Of a stretch of DNA of 64,000 bases, positions 18,002-25,767 are shown piece after piece. The stretch covers positions 1 through 64,000 of the forward strand of contig JAGOJU010000001.1 in NCBI GenBank assembly GCA_017994935.1. The letters are read 5' to 3'. Position 1 is the first letter of the stretch. Each line of letters begins with the position of its first letter. The DNA is from Opitutaceae bacterium (lineage in GTDB: Bacteria > Verrucomicrobiota > Verrucomicrobiia > Opitutales > Opitutaceae). The notes beneath the pieces were generated by a model. That model ran no database searches. It worked only from the letters and a program-made list of their open reading frames with translations, and was not told the DNA's origin. The position numbers and the translations under genes were made by a program.

Positions 18002-18076
18002 GCCCTCATCGTCTATCGGTTAGGACAGGAGATTCTCATTCTTCAAAGCGGGGTTCGATTCCCCGTGAGGGCGCCA
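18002..18076 (+). tRNA. tRNA-Glu(CTC)
   Basis: A 75-nt tRNA. The acceptor GCCCTCA pairs with TGAGGGC, and the D-arm is GTCTATCGGTTAGGAC. The anticodon stem GGAGA/TCTTC has one G-T pair, and the loop TTCTCAT gives anticodon CTC. The T-arm is GGGGTTCGATTCCCC and the CCA end is encoded. It lies 220 bp after tRNA-Leu in the same direction. Confidence 0.95.
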
Positions 18077-18875
18077 ATCTCAGAGGCGAGCGCTTTTGCG
18101 AAAACACCGCGCAAACAAATCCGCCCGCCCTGCAGGACAAGAAGCTGTTACCGCTCTCCAGCCAACGCACGTTCGACTGCTTCTTGAACGGTTCGCGGGG
18201 CCTGACCGCGACACCGAGCCGCGTTTTCGCAGACGGATGCGGTCAACGCTGTCCCTGCTCCCAGTCTTGAAGCGTGCGGCGCGAGATTCCCATGAGGGAG
18301 GGATGCCATCTCGTGATTGCGACAGCCCTGCTCTGTGCCAGGCGCCTTGCTCATTCGCCGTGACTCGAATTGCAGGCCCTCCCCTTTCCATCCCATGAAA
18401 TCAAGTCAACTCTGGCTGGTACGGACAACGGACACCACATTCAGCGTCGTTTCAAATGTCCCCGCCCAAGGACATTCCAATCCTACAGGCACCATTGCGA
18501 TGGCAGCCGGGGAGTGTGTCGGGGAGGTGATGCGAGTTTGATTCTGACCACGGTAGAAATCTGGAGCAAACGGCGGGGTTCACCGGGTTTCTCCGGCGGA
18601 ATGACGATCGGATCCAACCGCCAGTGCCCGATGTCCGATGCCTTGACGCGCATGTCCGGCTCCACTGCGGGGGGACTCGAAGACCAGACTCCGCCGGGAG
18701 CGACCCGTCGCGAATGCAAAGGTTGGACCGGGAGTGACGCCAAGAGCCCGGCGTTCAAGCAGGTCGCAAGCGTGAGGGTTTTGAGGAGCACACGATATAA
18801 ACACGCTCGGTCCGGAAAAGTTGCACCCCGGTAGTGCGCCCATGCAATCCCTGAGGCAATTTCTTGAAATCTCCT
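18077..18875. other. about 0.8 kb of apparently decayed, non-coding DNA
   Basis: No intact gene is supported in this stretch downstream of tRNA-Glu. It includes a frameshifted HTH relic (18243-18335). A 102-codon GTG frame on the minus strand (18483-18791) begins with a hydrophobic stretch but lacks a ribosome site and any family resemblance. The position next to tRNA genes and the presence of gene remains fit an old insertion that has decayed. Confidence 0.5.
18243..18335 (-). pseudogene. relic of an Xre/HigA-type antitoxin (HTH)
   Basis: Two minus-strand frames together read GLSQS followed by LMGISRRTLQDWEQGQR and then a stop. This is the helix-turn-helix of type II antitoxins and related regulators, typically GLSQxxFAxLLGISxRTLQNWEQGRR. 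In this window the two halves are in different frames, so at least one frameshift separates them, and the usual Pro-rich tail after EQGRR is cut by a stop. No toxin partner can be read beside it. The motif is clear; calling it an antitoxin rather than another HTH protein is inference. Confidence 0.55.
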
Positions 18876-19937
18876 TCATGCGAGATTTCTCCGACCCCAT
18901 CGCTTTATTGATACCCACAGGCCCGTTGCTGCCAGGAGGGTTCCGACCAGCGAGAAAAGCGCCCAAAGAAATCGCAAAAGGAGGCCGTACGGCGCAAACG
19001 TATGCAGGCGGCCAAAGTTGGCTCGATACCAACCAACAATGCCCGTTTCGGCACCATTCGATCTCATCAATTCAGCTCCGGTATAGGGATCGATGTACAG
19101 GCGCATATTGTTCAGGCCTTCATCCATGAAAAACACGTGGGGGCTCCTGTTTGAATTGGAAGGCTGAACTCCCGTGATCCGGAGTCCCGGCAGCAAGGTG
19201 CCAACATGATCCGCGACGGATTGAAAGGGCATCCTGACCGCTCCCTGAGGTGCCTGAACGACAGGAGCATCCACCCGGGAAGGCACACCTCGCAACTTGT
19301 CGAGCACGGGAAAGATCTGCTTTCCCCAAGTGAAAGTGATGCCCGTCAGTGCCATCACGATCAACGGCAGCAACGCCACCAGACCAAGGGCGTTGTGCCA
19401 GTCGAGAGCCCCCCCGCGCATCCAAACGCGCACGAAGGTACGGGCACGCAAAGGCACCCAAAGTATCAGTCCCAGGATACAAGTGACTGCCAGCAAAAGA
19501 GAGCACAGCGCCACGATCAGTTCACCTGCCTTCGTTCCGACAAGACGTCGGTGAATTTCAGTGACCGTACGGACAATGGAGGCCTTCCCTGCCATTGACG
19601 TCAGTTCGCCTGTATACGGATTACAGTACACCTGCATGTTTCGCCTGCCTGCCGGATGCATCTGAACGCAGTAGGCCTTGTAGGCATCGCTCGGGCTTTC
19701 GGGAATGCCCAGGTGATTTACCTGAAGCCGAGGTTCCGCTTTTTCATAGGCATCCAGTACCTGCGAAATTGTCAGCCTGTGTCCCGATGCCTTGATCTGA
19801 AACAACTCACGGTGCTCCCAGTGCGTTATGCTTTCAGAAAAGGCAAGGATCGCGCCGGTGAAGCAGACGACAGCTATCGGAACGGCAGAGATCCATCCGA
19901 TCCAGAAATGAAGGTGAAACCAAAGGCTGCGCTTCAT
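18876..19937 (-). CDS. PepSY-associated membrane protein, siderophore-reductase-like
   Basis: A 353-residue integral membrane protein of the PepSY_TM family. The N-terminal helix MKRSLWFHLHFWIGW, EIHRRLVG near the second helix, LDWHNALGL near the third and a C-terminal helix hold histidines spaced as in FoxB/PiuB-like proteins, which bind haem and help release iron from siderophores. Two PepSY-like periplasmic segments contain YCNPYTGEL and YIDPYTGAEL. The frame is open much further upstream, to 20315 inside the LacI gene; ATG 20165 is an alternative, but 19937 matches family starts. No TonB receptor adjoins it. Confidence 0.82.
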   Translation of the reverse strand: MKRSLWFHLHFWIGWISAVPIAVVCFTGAILAFSESITHWEHRELFQIKASGHRLTISQVLDAYEKAEPRLQVNHLGIPESPSDAYKAYCVQMHPAGRRNMQVYCNPYTGELTSMAGKASIVRTVTEIHRRLVGTKAGELIVALCSLLLAVTCILGLILWVPLRARTFVRVWMRGGALDWHNALGLVALLPLIVMALTGITFTWGKQIFPVLDKLRGVPSRVDAPVVQAPQGAVRMPFQSVADHVGTLLPGLRITGVQPSNSNRSPHVFFMDEGLNNMRLYIDPYTGAELMRSNGAETGIVGWYRANFGRLHTFAPYGLLLRFLWALFSLVGTLLAATGLWVSIKRWGRRNLA

Positions 19938-20202
19938 TCTCAAGGGCCGGATCCATGGCCTTCGAACGGTGGCCGCAGACAGCGACGCCGGTCCATGGGT
20001 ATCGACGAGATCGAGGTTGACGGTTTCACCAGAGTTGTGGCCAGGTTTTGATAGGATTGCCGACGTCAGCGCGCTTCCACCAAACCATCTAACCCATCCC
20101 GATCGATTGCCAATCCAGGAAACGACGGATGGCCAGCCGTTCGGCTCCAGAGGAGCGTCCGTCATTGCCTGTGCCTGATCCGCTCGAAGAATGAGTGTCA
20201 GG

Positions 20203-21258
20203 TCATCGCAGGGACTGTCCTTCGAACCAGGATCCTTCAACATGGGTGCGTATCGGGAGCTTGGGTAGACCTCTTTCCTCTCGCGACACCATGCCCACCA
20301 GGAGATCCACAGCAACCGACCCGAGCTGAAGTGAATTTTCGACCACGCCGCTAAGCCTGCCGCGCTTGGCCTGGAGGCTCAAACCTGCGACGCCGACATC
20401 CCGTGGAGCCTCCATTGCCGCCATCTTCAGGGTTGTGAGCAGATGATAGTCGGATGTGACGATCGCATCCAGTTTATGGGTGCCGATATATTGACGCAGT
20501 TTTTGCGCATCGTTGAGTCGCTCGGCCGATTCACGATTGTCATGCACAAATGGGATGTAACAGGGAGGAATCGACGAGAGCTTCGAATCAACCAGTTGTT
20601 CAACCAAAAACCCCGCACATACGTTCGAACCGCATCGTAAATCGGTATTCTGGTCTGTCACTAGGCCGATTCGACGATATCCTCTCCTCACCAATTCCTG
20701 AATGGCATGCCGGGTATTGAGATAATGAGCCGATGCCACCGTATGGAGGCATGGCCGTATCAAGCTGTAGCCAAACGTGACGACTGCAAAACTCTCCCAG
20801 GGAAAATCCATCTCCATGTCATGCCTGGCCTGGGGACACAAAAGAATGCCGGTGATATTTCGCGCGCGAAGGATGGATGAAAGACGCCGTGACGGCAGGT
20901 TCGCATCCAATATGAATTTCTCGATCTGATAGCCGTGGGACTTTGCCCGTTCGGATGAACCGGCAAAATATTGCCCATACGGACTTTTTTCATCCCAGCC
21001 ATGACCCCAGTCAGTTCCATGGGAGGAATTCACAAGCCAGGCCAAAGTGCCTTGGAAGGATTTCGGCCGTGCATTGCTCCGATAAATCGCCAAGGCCGAC
21101 AGCATGGGATCCGGCACGTAGCCGAGTTCCTCGGCGACTCTAAGGATGTGTTGTTTTGTCTCGCTGGCCAGCCCCGGATGGTTCTTCAACGCAAACGAAA
21201 CCGTGCTCCGACCGACGCCCGCCTTGCGGGCAATGTCTAGCTGGGTAACGCGTGTCAT
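20203..21258 (-). CDS. LacI-family transcriptional regulator
   Basis: A 351-residue LacI/GalR regulator. The N-terminal helix-turn-helix and hinge read TQLDIARKAGVGRSTVSFALKNHP and then VAEELGYVPDPMLSALAIYR, followed by a periplasmic-binding-protein-type sensor (RRGYRRIGLVTD, DAIVTSD, VGVAGLS). It lies divergent from the heparinase-like gene with a 275-bp gap that contains the palindrome AAGCGCTT, a typical LacI-family half-site pair. It probably represses the lyase/TonB-receptor locus at 21.5-30 kb until an oligosaccharide is present. Confidence 0.92.
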   Translation of the reverse strand: MTRVTQLDIARKAGVGRSTVSFALKNHPGLASETKQHILRVAEELGYVPDPMLSALAIYRSNARPKSFQGTLAWLVNSSHGTDWGHGWDEKSPYGQYFAGSSERAKSHGYQIEKFILDANLPSRRLSSILRARNITGILLCPQARHDMEMDFPWESFAVVTFGYSLIRPCLHTVASAHYLNTRHAIQELVRRGYRRIGLVTDQNTDLRCGSNVCAGFLVEQLVDSKLSSIPPCYIPFVHDNRESAERLNDAQKLRQYIGTHKLDAIVTSDYHLLTTLKMAAMEAPRDVGVAGLSLQAKRGRLSGVVENSLQLGSVAVDLLVGMVSREERGLPKLPIRTHVEGSWFEGQSLR

Positions 21259-21302
21259 TGTGGGCTTTTCAACGGCAGGATCGTAACGGCGCGAAAGTCC
21301 TG

Positions 21303-21316
21303 ATTAAGCGCTTGGA
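21303..21316. promoter_or_regulatory. putative LacI-family operator
   Basis: ATTAAGCGCTTGGA includes a perfect 8-bp palindrome AAGCGCTT (21306-21313) with a central CG, the usual centre of LacI/GalR operators. It sits 45 bp upstream of the lacI-type start and about 220 bp upstream of the heparinase-like start. I did not see the same palindrome before the TonB receptor at 25768. Confidence 0.45.
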
Positions 21317-21533
21317 CTGTGTCAATAGGGGGGCGATGGCAATCCAATCTCCCCGCCGTCCAAACTGAGGTCAGTTTCAAAATGGCTGGCAGGACTCTTT
21401 CCCCAAAGTTCGATTCTGTCTCGTCAACGCGAAAGGGCAATCGCCGCGAAATGACGTTCAGCCTTGCCTGCTTGCGCCCGCAGTGCGCTTTCACCCAACG
21501 AATCCGAGAGCAAATCTTCACCGTCCTTTTGTG

Positions 21534-23522
21534 ATGAAACCACACCACTACCTCCGTTGGTCCATGAAGCAGGGTGCGAGATTCCCGCTGCTGGGATTGC
21601 CACAATTGGCCTGCTCCATCGTCCTGGCGCTTCCTGCCTTGGGAGCTGCCGAACACCAGTGGAATCCACCCCGCCTGGCATACTCGACGTCCGCCTATGA
21701 ACTCGCGGAATTGCTTCCGCGGGGATTGCATCGCTGGAATCGATCCGATCTCGAGACAATGATCCACCAGCGGGTGGCGTATGAGAAGAGTCGTCGGGAA
21801 CTCGATGTCGACTACTATCGAATCGGCTACGTGCTTTCATTCCCGCTGCCCCTTGCACAGAGGCCGCGCCTGCAGGAAATGCCTCAGGGAATCGACGGCA
21901 TAAAGTATCCATGGACGATTTGGTTGTCCTGGGACCTGTCGGAACGCTGGAGGATCCTGCACCTCGCCTGGCGGAGACTGGGAGACCAGGCAGCCGGCGA
22001 ACTGATGCAGCAAGAAATGGGAGCGCTGGCCAAATGGGACCACATTTATGAGGTGACCGACCAAGTCAGCCTTCCAACGGGCCATCTCGCGGCGTGCCTG
22101 GCCATGGCCCTGCAAAATCCGGAGGGATGGGACCCGCAACTCCGACAGGCTGCCCTCGCTGCAGCCAATGCCATCATTGATCGCGATGTCTGGCCGTGGT
22201 TCTCCAAGCAATGGGGACCACCCAAGGCCCTCGCGGAAAAGCAACTGCAGAACATTCCCGCCATCGCGCTTCTCGGGTCCGCCCAATTGGCCCGAATATT
22301 GGAAAACAGTCACGCCTCCGAACTGGACGCGCGCGCCGAAGATGTCGTTCGAACCTGGTGCCAGATGCGTTTGGGGCCGGAGTTTCACTGTGAAGGGCAG
22401 GCGTACGACGGCTACCTGCTCGACAGCATAACCGAATGGTTGGAGAGCCTACCCAATCGCACGCAACTGCTCGCCGACTTCGGCCCGGCTCTCCGCAATG
22501 CCGCCGAATCATGGATGCAGGCGACGCTGCCCGGGAGAATGGACCTGCTTGCGCCGCTGGGTGACGTCGAACCCGAAATGAACTTCTGGCCAACCCCGCT
22601 GGCTCGCATGACTGACTGGTATCGGTGGTCCGACGCCCGATGGTTCCTCGAACGCTATCCCCTTCAGAGGATGCGTTCCGCCACCCTGACAGAGCTTTTC
22701 CTCAATCCAGCTTCAGGCACCGCCTCCGGAATTGCTCCCTCAACGAAGCCGAAGGAAATGGCGAACTATGCCGTTTTCCGCACCGGTTGGGACAGCAATG
22801 ACATGGCTCTGATTGTCAGTTTGAGCCGGAGCATCATGCACCACCTTCATGCCGATAGCGGCAGCATCATCCTAGGCTGGCAAAACCGGTTCTGGATCAC
22901 GGACCCCGGTTACCAGCAGTACCGCAAAGGTGAGGAGCGGAACTTCACCCTCGGAATCCACGCTCACAATGCACCCGTAGTCAACGGGGTCGCACAAACG
23001 AAGCCCGCAGCTAGGATCAACTCGCTGTCCATGCCTTCACCGCATGAACGAAAAGTGAATATCGACGTCACCGCGTGCTACACGGGTCTGCCGGCAAACT
23101 CCCTTGTAACCAGGGAAATCGTGATGATTGATCGACCGTTCCGCGTAGCAATCGTGCGTGATGCCCTGCGCGGCTTTCCGGCGGGGACTCAGGTCTCCAC
23201 GTCGTGGCAAGGGGGAGCGTTCCTGGCGTGGTCGTTTCCGGATGGTTGGGCACGCATGAGCGACGGAGAAAACACCTTATGGATTTCCGCCCACCCAATA
23301 AAGCCAAAGCCGGCCGACTTGATCCGCCACCCCGGGAGCCGTGGAGAGCTGACATTGACTCACACCGAGACTCTAAAGGAAGGCTCCGGTGATGTCTGGT
23401 ACCTTCTTGTCTGTGGGCAGACAGGGGACTGGAAACCGCCATCGGTCATGCACCAGCCCGGTGAAATCGTGATCACAACCGCCGCGGGTTCCATCAGGCA
23501 GACAATAACCCCAATTCAATAG
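21534..23522 (+). CDS. heparinase II/III-family polysaccharide lyase
   Basis: A 662-residue exported protein. The N-terminal half is alpha-helical (an alpha/alpha toroid with EFHCEGQAYDGY near the middle). The C-terminal half has the Hepar_II_III block HLHADSGSIILGWQNRFWITDPGYQQY ... AHNAPVVNG. Family enzymes (PL8/12/15/21-like) cleave uronate-containing polysaccharides by beta-elimination; His and Tyr in these blocks are the usual catalytic candidates. I chose ATG 21534 over an upstream in-frame GTG at 21483; a hydrophobic signal follows MKQGARFPLLG. It is divergent from the LacI regulator and 138 bp upstream of another secreted protein. Confidence 0.85.
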   Translation: MKPHHYLRWSMKQGARFPLLGLPQLACSIVLALPALGAAEHQWNPPRLAYSTSAYELAELLPRGLHRWNRSDLETMIHQRVAYEKSRRELDVDYYRIGYVLSFPLPLAQRPRLQEMPQGIDGIKYPWTIWLSWDLSERWRILHLAWRRLGDQAAGELMQQEMGALAKWDHIYEVTDQVSLPTGHLAACLAMALQNPEGWDPQLRQAALAAANAIIDRDVWPWFSKQWGPPKALAEKQLQNIPAIALLGSAQLARILENSHASELDARAEDVVRTWCQMRLGPEFHCEGQAYDGYLLDSITEWLESLPNRTQLLADFGPALRNAAESWMQATLPGRMDLLAPLGDVEPEMNFWPTPLARMTDWYRWSDARWFLERYPLQRMRSATLTELFLNPASGTASGIAPSTKPKEMANYAVFRTGWDSNDMALIVSLSRSIMHHLHADSGSIILGWQNRFWITDPGYQQYRKGEERNFTLGIHAHNAPVVNGVAQTKPAARINSLSMPSPHERKVNIDVTACYTGLPANSLVTREIVMIDRPFRVAIVRDALRGFPAGTQVSTSWQGGAFLAWSFPDGWARMSDGENTLWISAHPIKPKPADLIRHPGSRGELTLTHTETLKEGSGDVWYLLVCGQTGDWKPPSVMHQPGEIVITTAAGSIRQTITPIQ

Positions 23523-23660
23523 ATCGTCCCCCAAAAAAATTCCTCAAGACATTCGTCGCAATTGCGAGGGTAAAATCCTTCATCCATATTTCAAATACGT
23601 CAGCTTGGCAGCAAGCCCAAAAACCGATCTTCGCGGGACAATAGTAACATCATAGAACCA

Positions 23661-25436
23661 ATGAATCGAAGTGCCATGAACCCAATATTCCGCCTGACCC
23701 TGACAGGGTGCATCTTTCTGACCGCAAATATATTTTCCGTCTGTGCGACAACTCTTACATTCAAGGATCGCCTGGAGCCCCGATTAGTCGGGATGATTCC
23801 CGAGCTGATCAAAGAGTTCAGCCCCGAGACCGGACGTTTCAAACAAGGACCTTTCGACGCTCGTGGCCAGGACCCAATCTACACCCTTGCGACAGTCTAT
23901 TCGCTCAACTTCGCAGGCAATCCTTACTACAAGAGCCACGAGATCCTAAACATGATCATCGCAGGCGGTGATGCCCTGATCCGAGAACAGGATGACAGGG
24001 GGATGTGGCCATTCAACAAGAACGGCAGTTACTGGGGACAGACCTTCATGTGCTGGACGTATTCCCGCTGGATACGCACCTATATTATAATCAAGGCCGA
24101 CATGCCAGCCAACCAAAAGAATCGCTGGGACAGTGCCCTCAGAAAAGGCTACGAAAGCATCAGCAGGACCGAGCTCAAACGAATCACCAATATTTCAACC
24201 CAACTGGCCACCGCCTTGTATATGGCTGGCCTGGCATTCGACAGGGAGGACTGGAAACTTCAGGCTACGGACTTCCTCCATCGCGTGATTGCCACCCAGC
24301 ACAAACCCGGATACTGGAGTGAACATCTGGGACCGACGGTTATATATAATTATGTATATACCGATGCCCTTGGGATTTATTATGCCTTCTCCCGGGATGC
24401 GGCTGCGGCCAGGGCACTGGAGAGAGCATCCGCGTTCCATCTGAACTTCACCTATCCAGACGGAAGCAATATCGAAACCGTGGACGAACGAAACCCCTAC
24501 CATGCCGGCGCCAGTTACAACCACAACCTGGGATTCTCCTATTCACCCGAGGGCAGGGCTTTTCTTTCCAGGCAGTGGGACAATCTGGACTGGAAGCTTT
24601 CAGCAGACGCAATTTCATCCTACCTGCTCTATGGCGAGGAGGGCCCAATGGTCATCCCACCCAGTGAAAACACCTATGCGCTGGTCGAAGATGGAGCGCC
24701 ACGCGCGACCGTCACCCGAAAAGGTCCATGGATTCTCGTCATGTCGGCCTACACCTCTCCTCTGGTTCAGGACCGCTGGATACAGGATCGCCAGAATCTG
24801 GTGAGCATCTGGCATGATTCGACAAAATTGATTCTCGGTGGTGGCAATACCAAACTCCAACCAGCTTGGAGCAACTTTACGGTGGGCGACATGCACGTGC
24901 TCCGCCACACGCCTGGAGAAGAGCGTCCCGATTTCGCTCCGAAAGGGGAACTCTATTGGATCCCAAGTCACGCAACAATCACCAATGGTGATTTTCCTGC
25001 GCTTGCCCTGACCTACGGACCCGTGCAATGCCAGATTGCCCTCAAGCCCATCGATGCAAATCGGCTCAAATATGAAGTCTCGGCCAAGAGCGAAACCCCG
25101 CTCACGGTGCTCGCTCACCTCACACTGATGCCCAAACTGGGAGCAAACCTGAATACATCGGGCGGATATCGGGGCAAGCTGGAGAGCACAGCGATCGAAC
25201 TTGATTCTGCCCGGCTTGGAAATGGCATGGAATATGGCGACATCCAACTGGAACTACCGGAAGGAACAACCCTACATTGGCCAGCACTGCCGCACAACCC
25301 CTATATGAAGAACGGTCACTCCGATCCGAAAGAGGGTCGGATCGAGCTGCGTATACCATTGGTTCCAAATGGAACATCGAAAACGGTGACTTTGAGGATA
25401 AAGCCCGCCGAATTCGCAGAAAAGGAAGCCTTGTAG
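23661..25436 (+). CDS. secreted protein of unknown family, lyase-like architecture
   Basis: A 591-residue protein that I cannot assign. It has a signal peptide (MNPIFRLTLTGCIFLTANIFSVCA). A helical region follows with tryptophan- and tyrosine-rich repeats (MWPFNKNGSYWGQTFMCWTYSRW near 115; ISTQLATALYMAG near 180; YWSEHLGP near 215; NIETVDERNPYH and YNHNLGFSY near 270-290). The C-terminal part is beta-rich. Alpha/alpha toroid plus beta-sandwich is the layout of several polysaccharide lyase families, and its place between a heparinase-like gene and a TonB receptor supports action on the same glycan. A second ATG at 23676 is possible. The local sequence is AT-richer than in neighbouring genes. 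Confidence 0.75.
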   Translation: MNRSAMNPIFRLTLTGCIFLTANIFSVCATTLTFKDRLEPRLVGMIPELIKEFSPETGRFKQGPFDARGQDPIYTLATVYSLNFAGNPYYKSHEILNMIIAGGDALIREQDDRGMWPFNKNGSYWGQTFMCWTYSRWIRTYIIIKADMPANQKNRWDSALRKGYESISRTELKRITNISTQLATALYMAGLAFDREDWKLQATDFLHRVIATQHKPGYWSEHLGPTVIYNYVYTDALGIYYAFSRDAAAARALERASAFHLNFTYPDGSNIETVDERNPYHAGASYNHNLGFSYSPEGRAFLSRQWDNLDWKLSADAISSYLLYGEEGPMVIPPSENTYALVEDGAPRATVTRKGPWILVMSAYTSPLVQDRWIQDRQNLVSIWHDSTKLILGGGNTKLQPAWSNFTVGDMHVLRHTPGEERPDFAPKGELYWIPSHATITNGDFPALALTYGPVQCQIALKPIDANRLKYEVSAKSETPLTVLAHLTLMPKLGANLNTSGGYRGKLESTAIELDSARLGNGMEYGDIQLELPEGTTLHWPALPHNPYMKNGHSDPKEGRIELRIPLVPNGTSKTVTLRIKPAEFAEKEAL

Positions 25437-25767
25437 TCTGACCCAAACCGCCAGTCGCAACAGTCATTTTTCGGCGAGAAAAGCGTGAATCCCGCTGAGT
25501 CCGGAAGATTGAACTGCTGAAGGCCGGCGGACAGGGAGTCCGGGAACGTTCCTCACCCGCAGCTCCGCTTCCGCAACGCTGCTGGCTCTCAATCGCCTCG
25601 CCCTTCGATCGGCCTGACCTGTGTCAAGTATCCGAACGTTGTCTCGAACACGCAATCCGCAAGAAGGATCTCTCAGTCTCGGGTGGCTCACGTCCATTGC
25701 GGACGGCCTCACCCTTGTCTAAGCATTCATCGCAATCACCCAGCCCCGCCAACCGAAAGGCCTTTCA
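25437..25767. other. intergenic region before TonB receptor
   Basis: A 331-bp gap with no supported gene; the 82-codon frame on the minus strand is uncharacteristic. It probably contains the receptor's promoter. AACGTT occurs around 25637, but I see no convincing operator. An AAAGG ribosome site precedes the receptor ATG. Confidence 0.45.

Noticed and set aside
18483-18791. 102-codon minus-strand frame with a hydrophobic start
   Set aside because: GTG start without ribosome site, no family resemblance, and located in decayed DNA.
25464-25712. 82-codon minus-strand frame in the gap before the second TonB receptor
   Set aside because: No ribosome site, low-complexity Arg/Ser composition and no recognisable motif.
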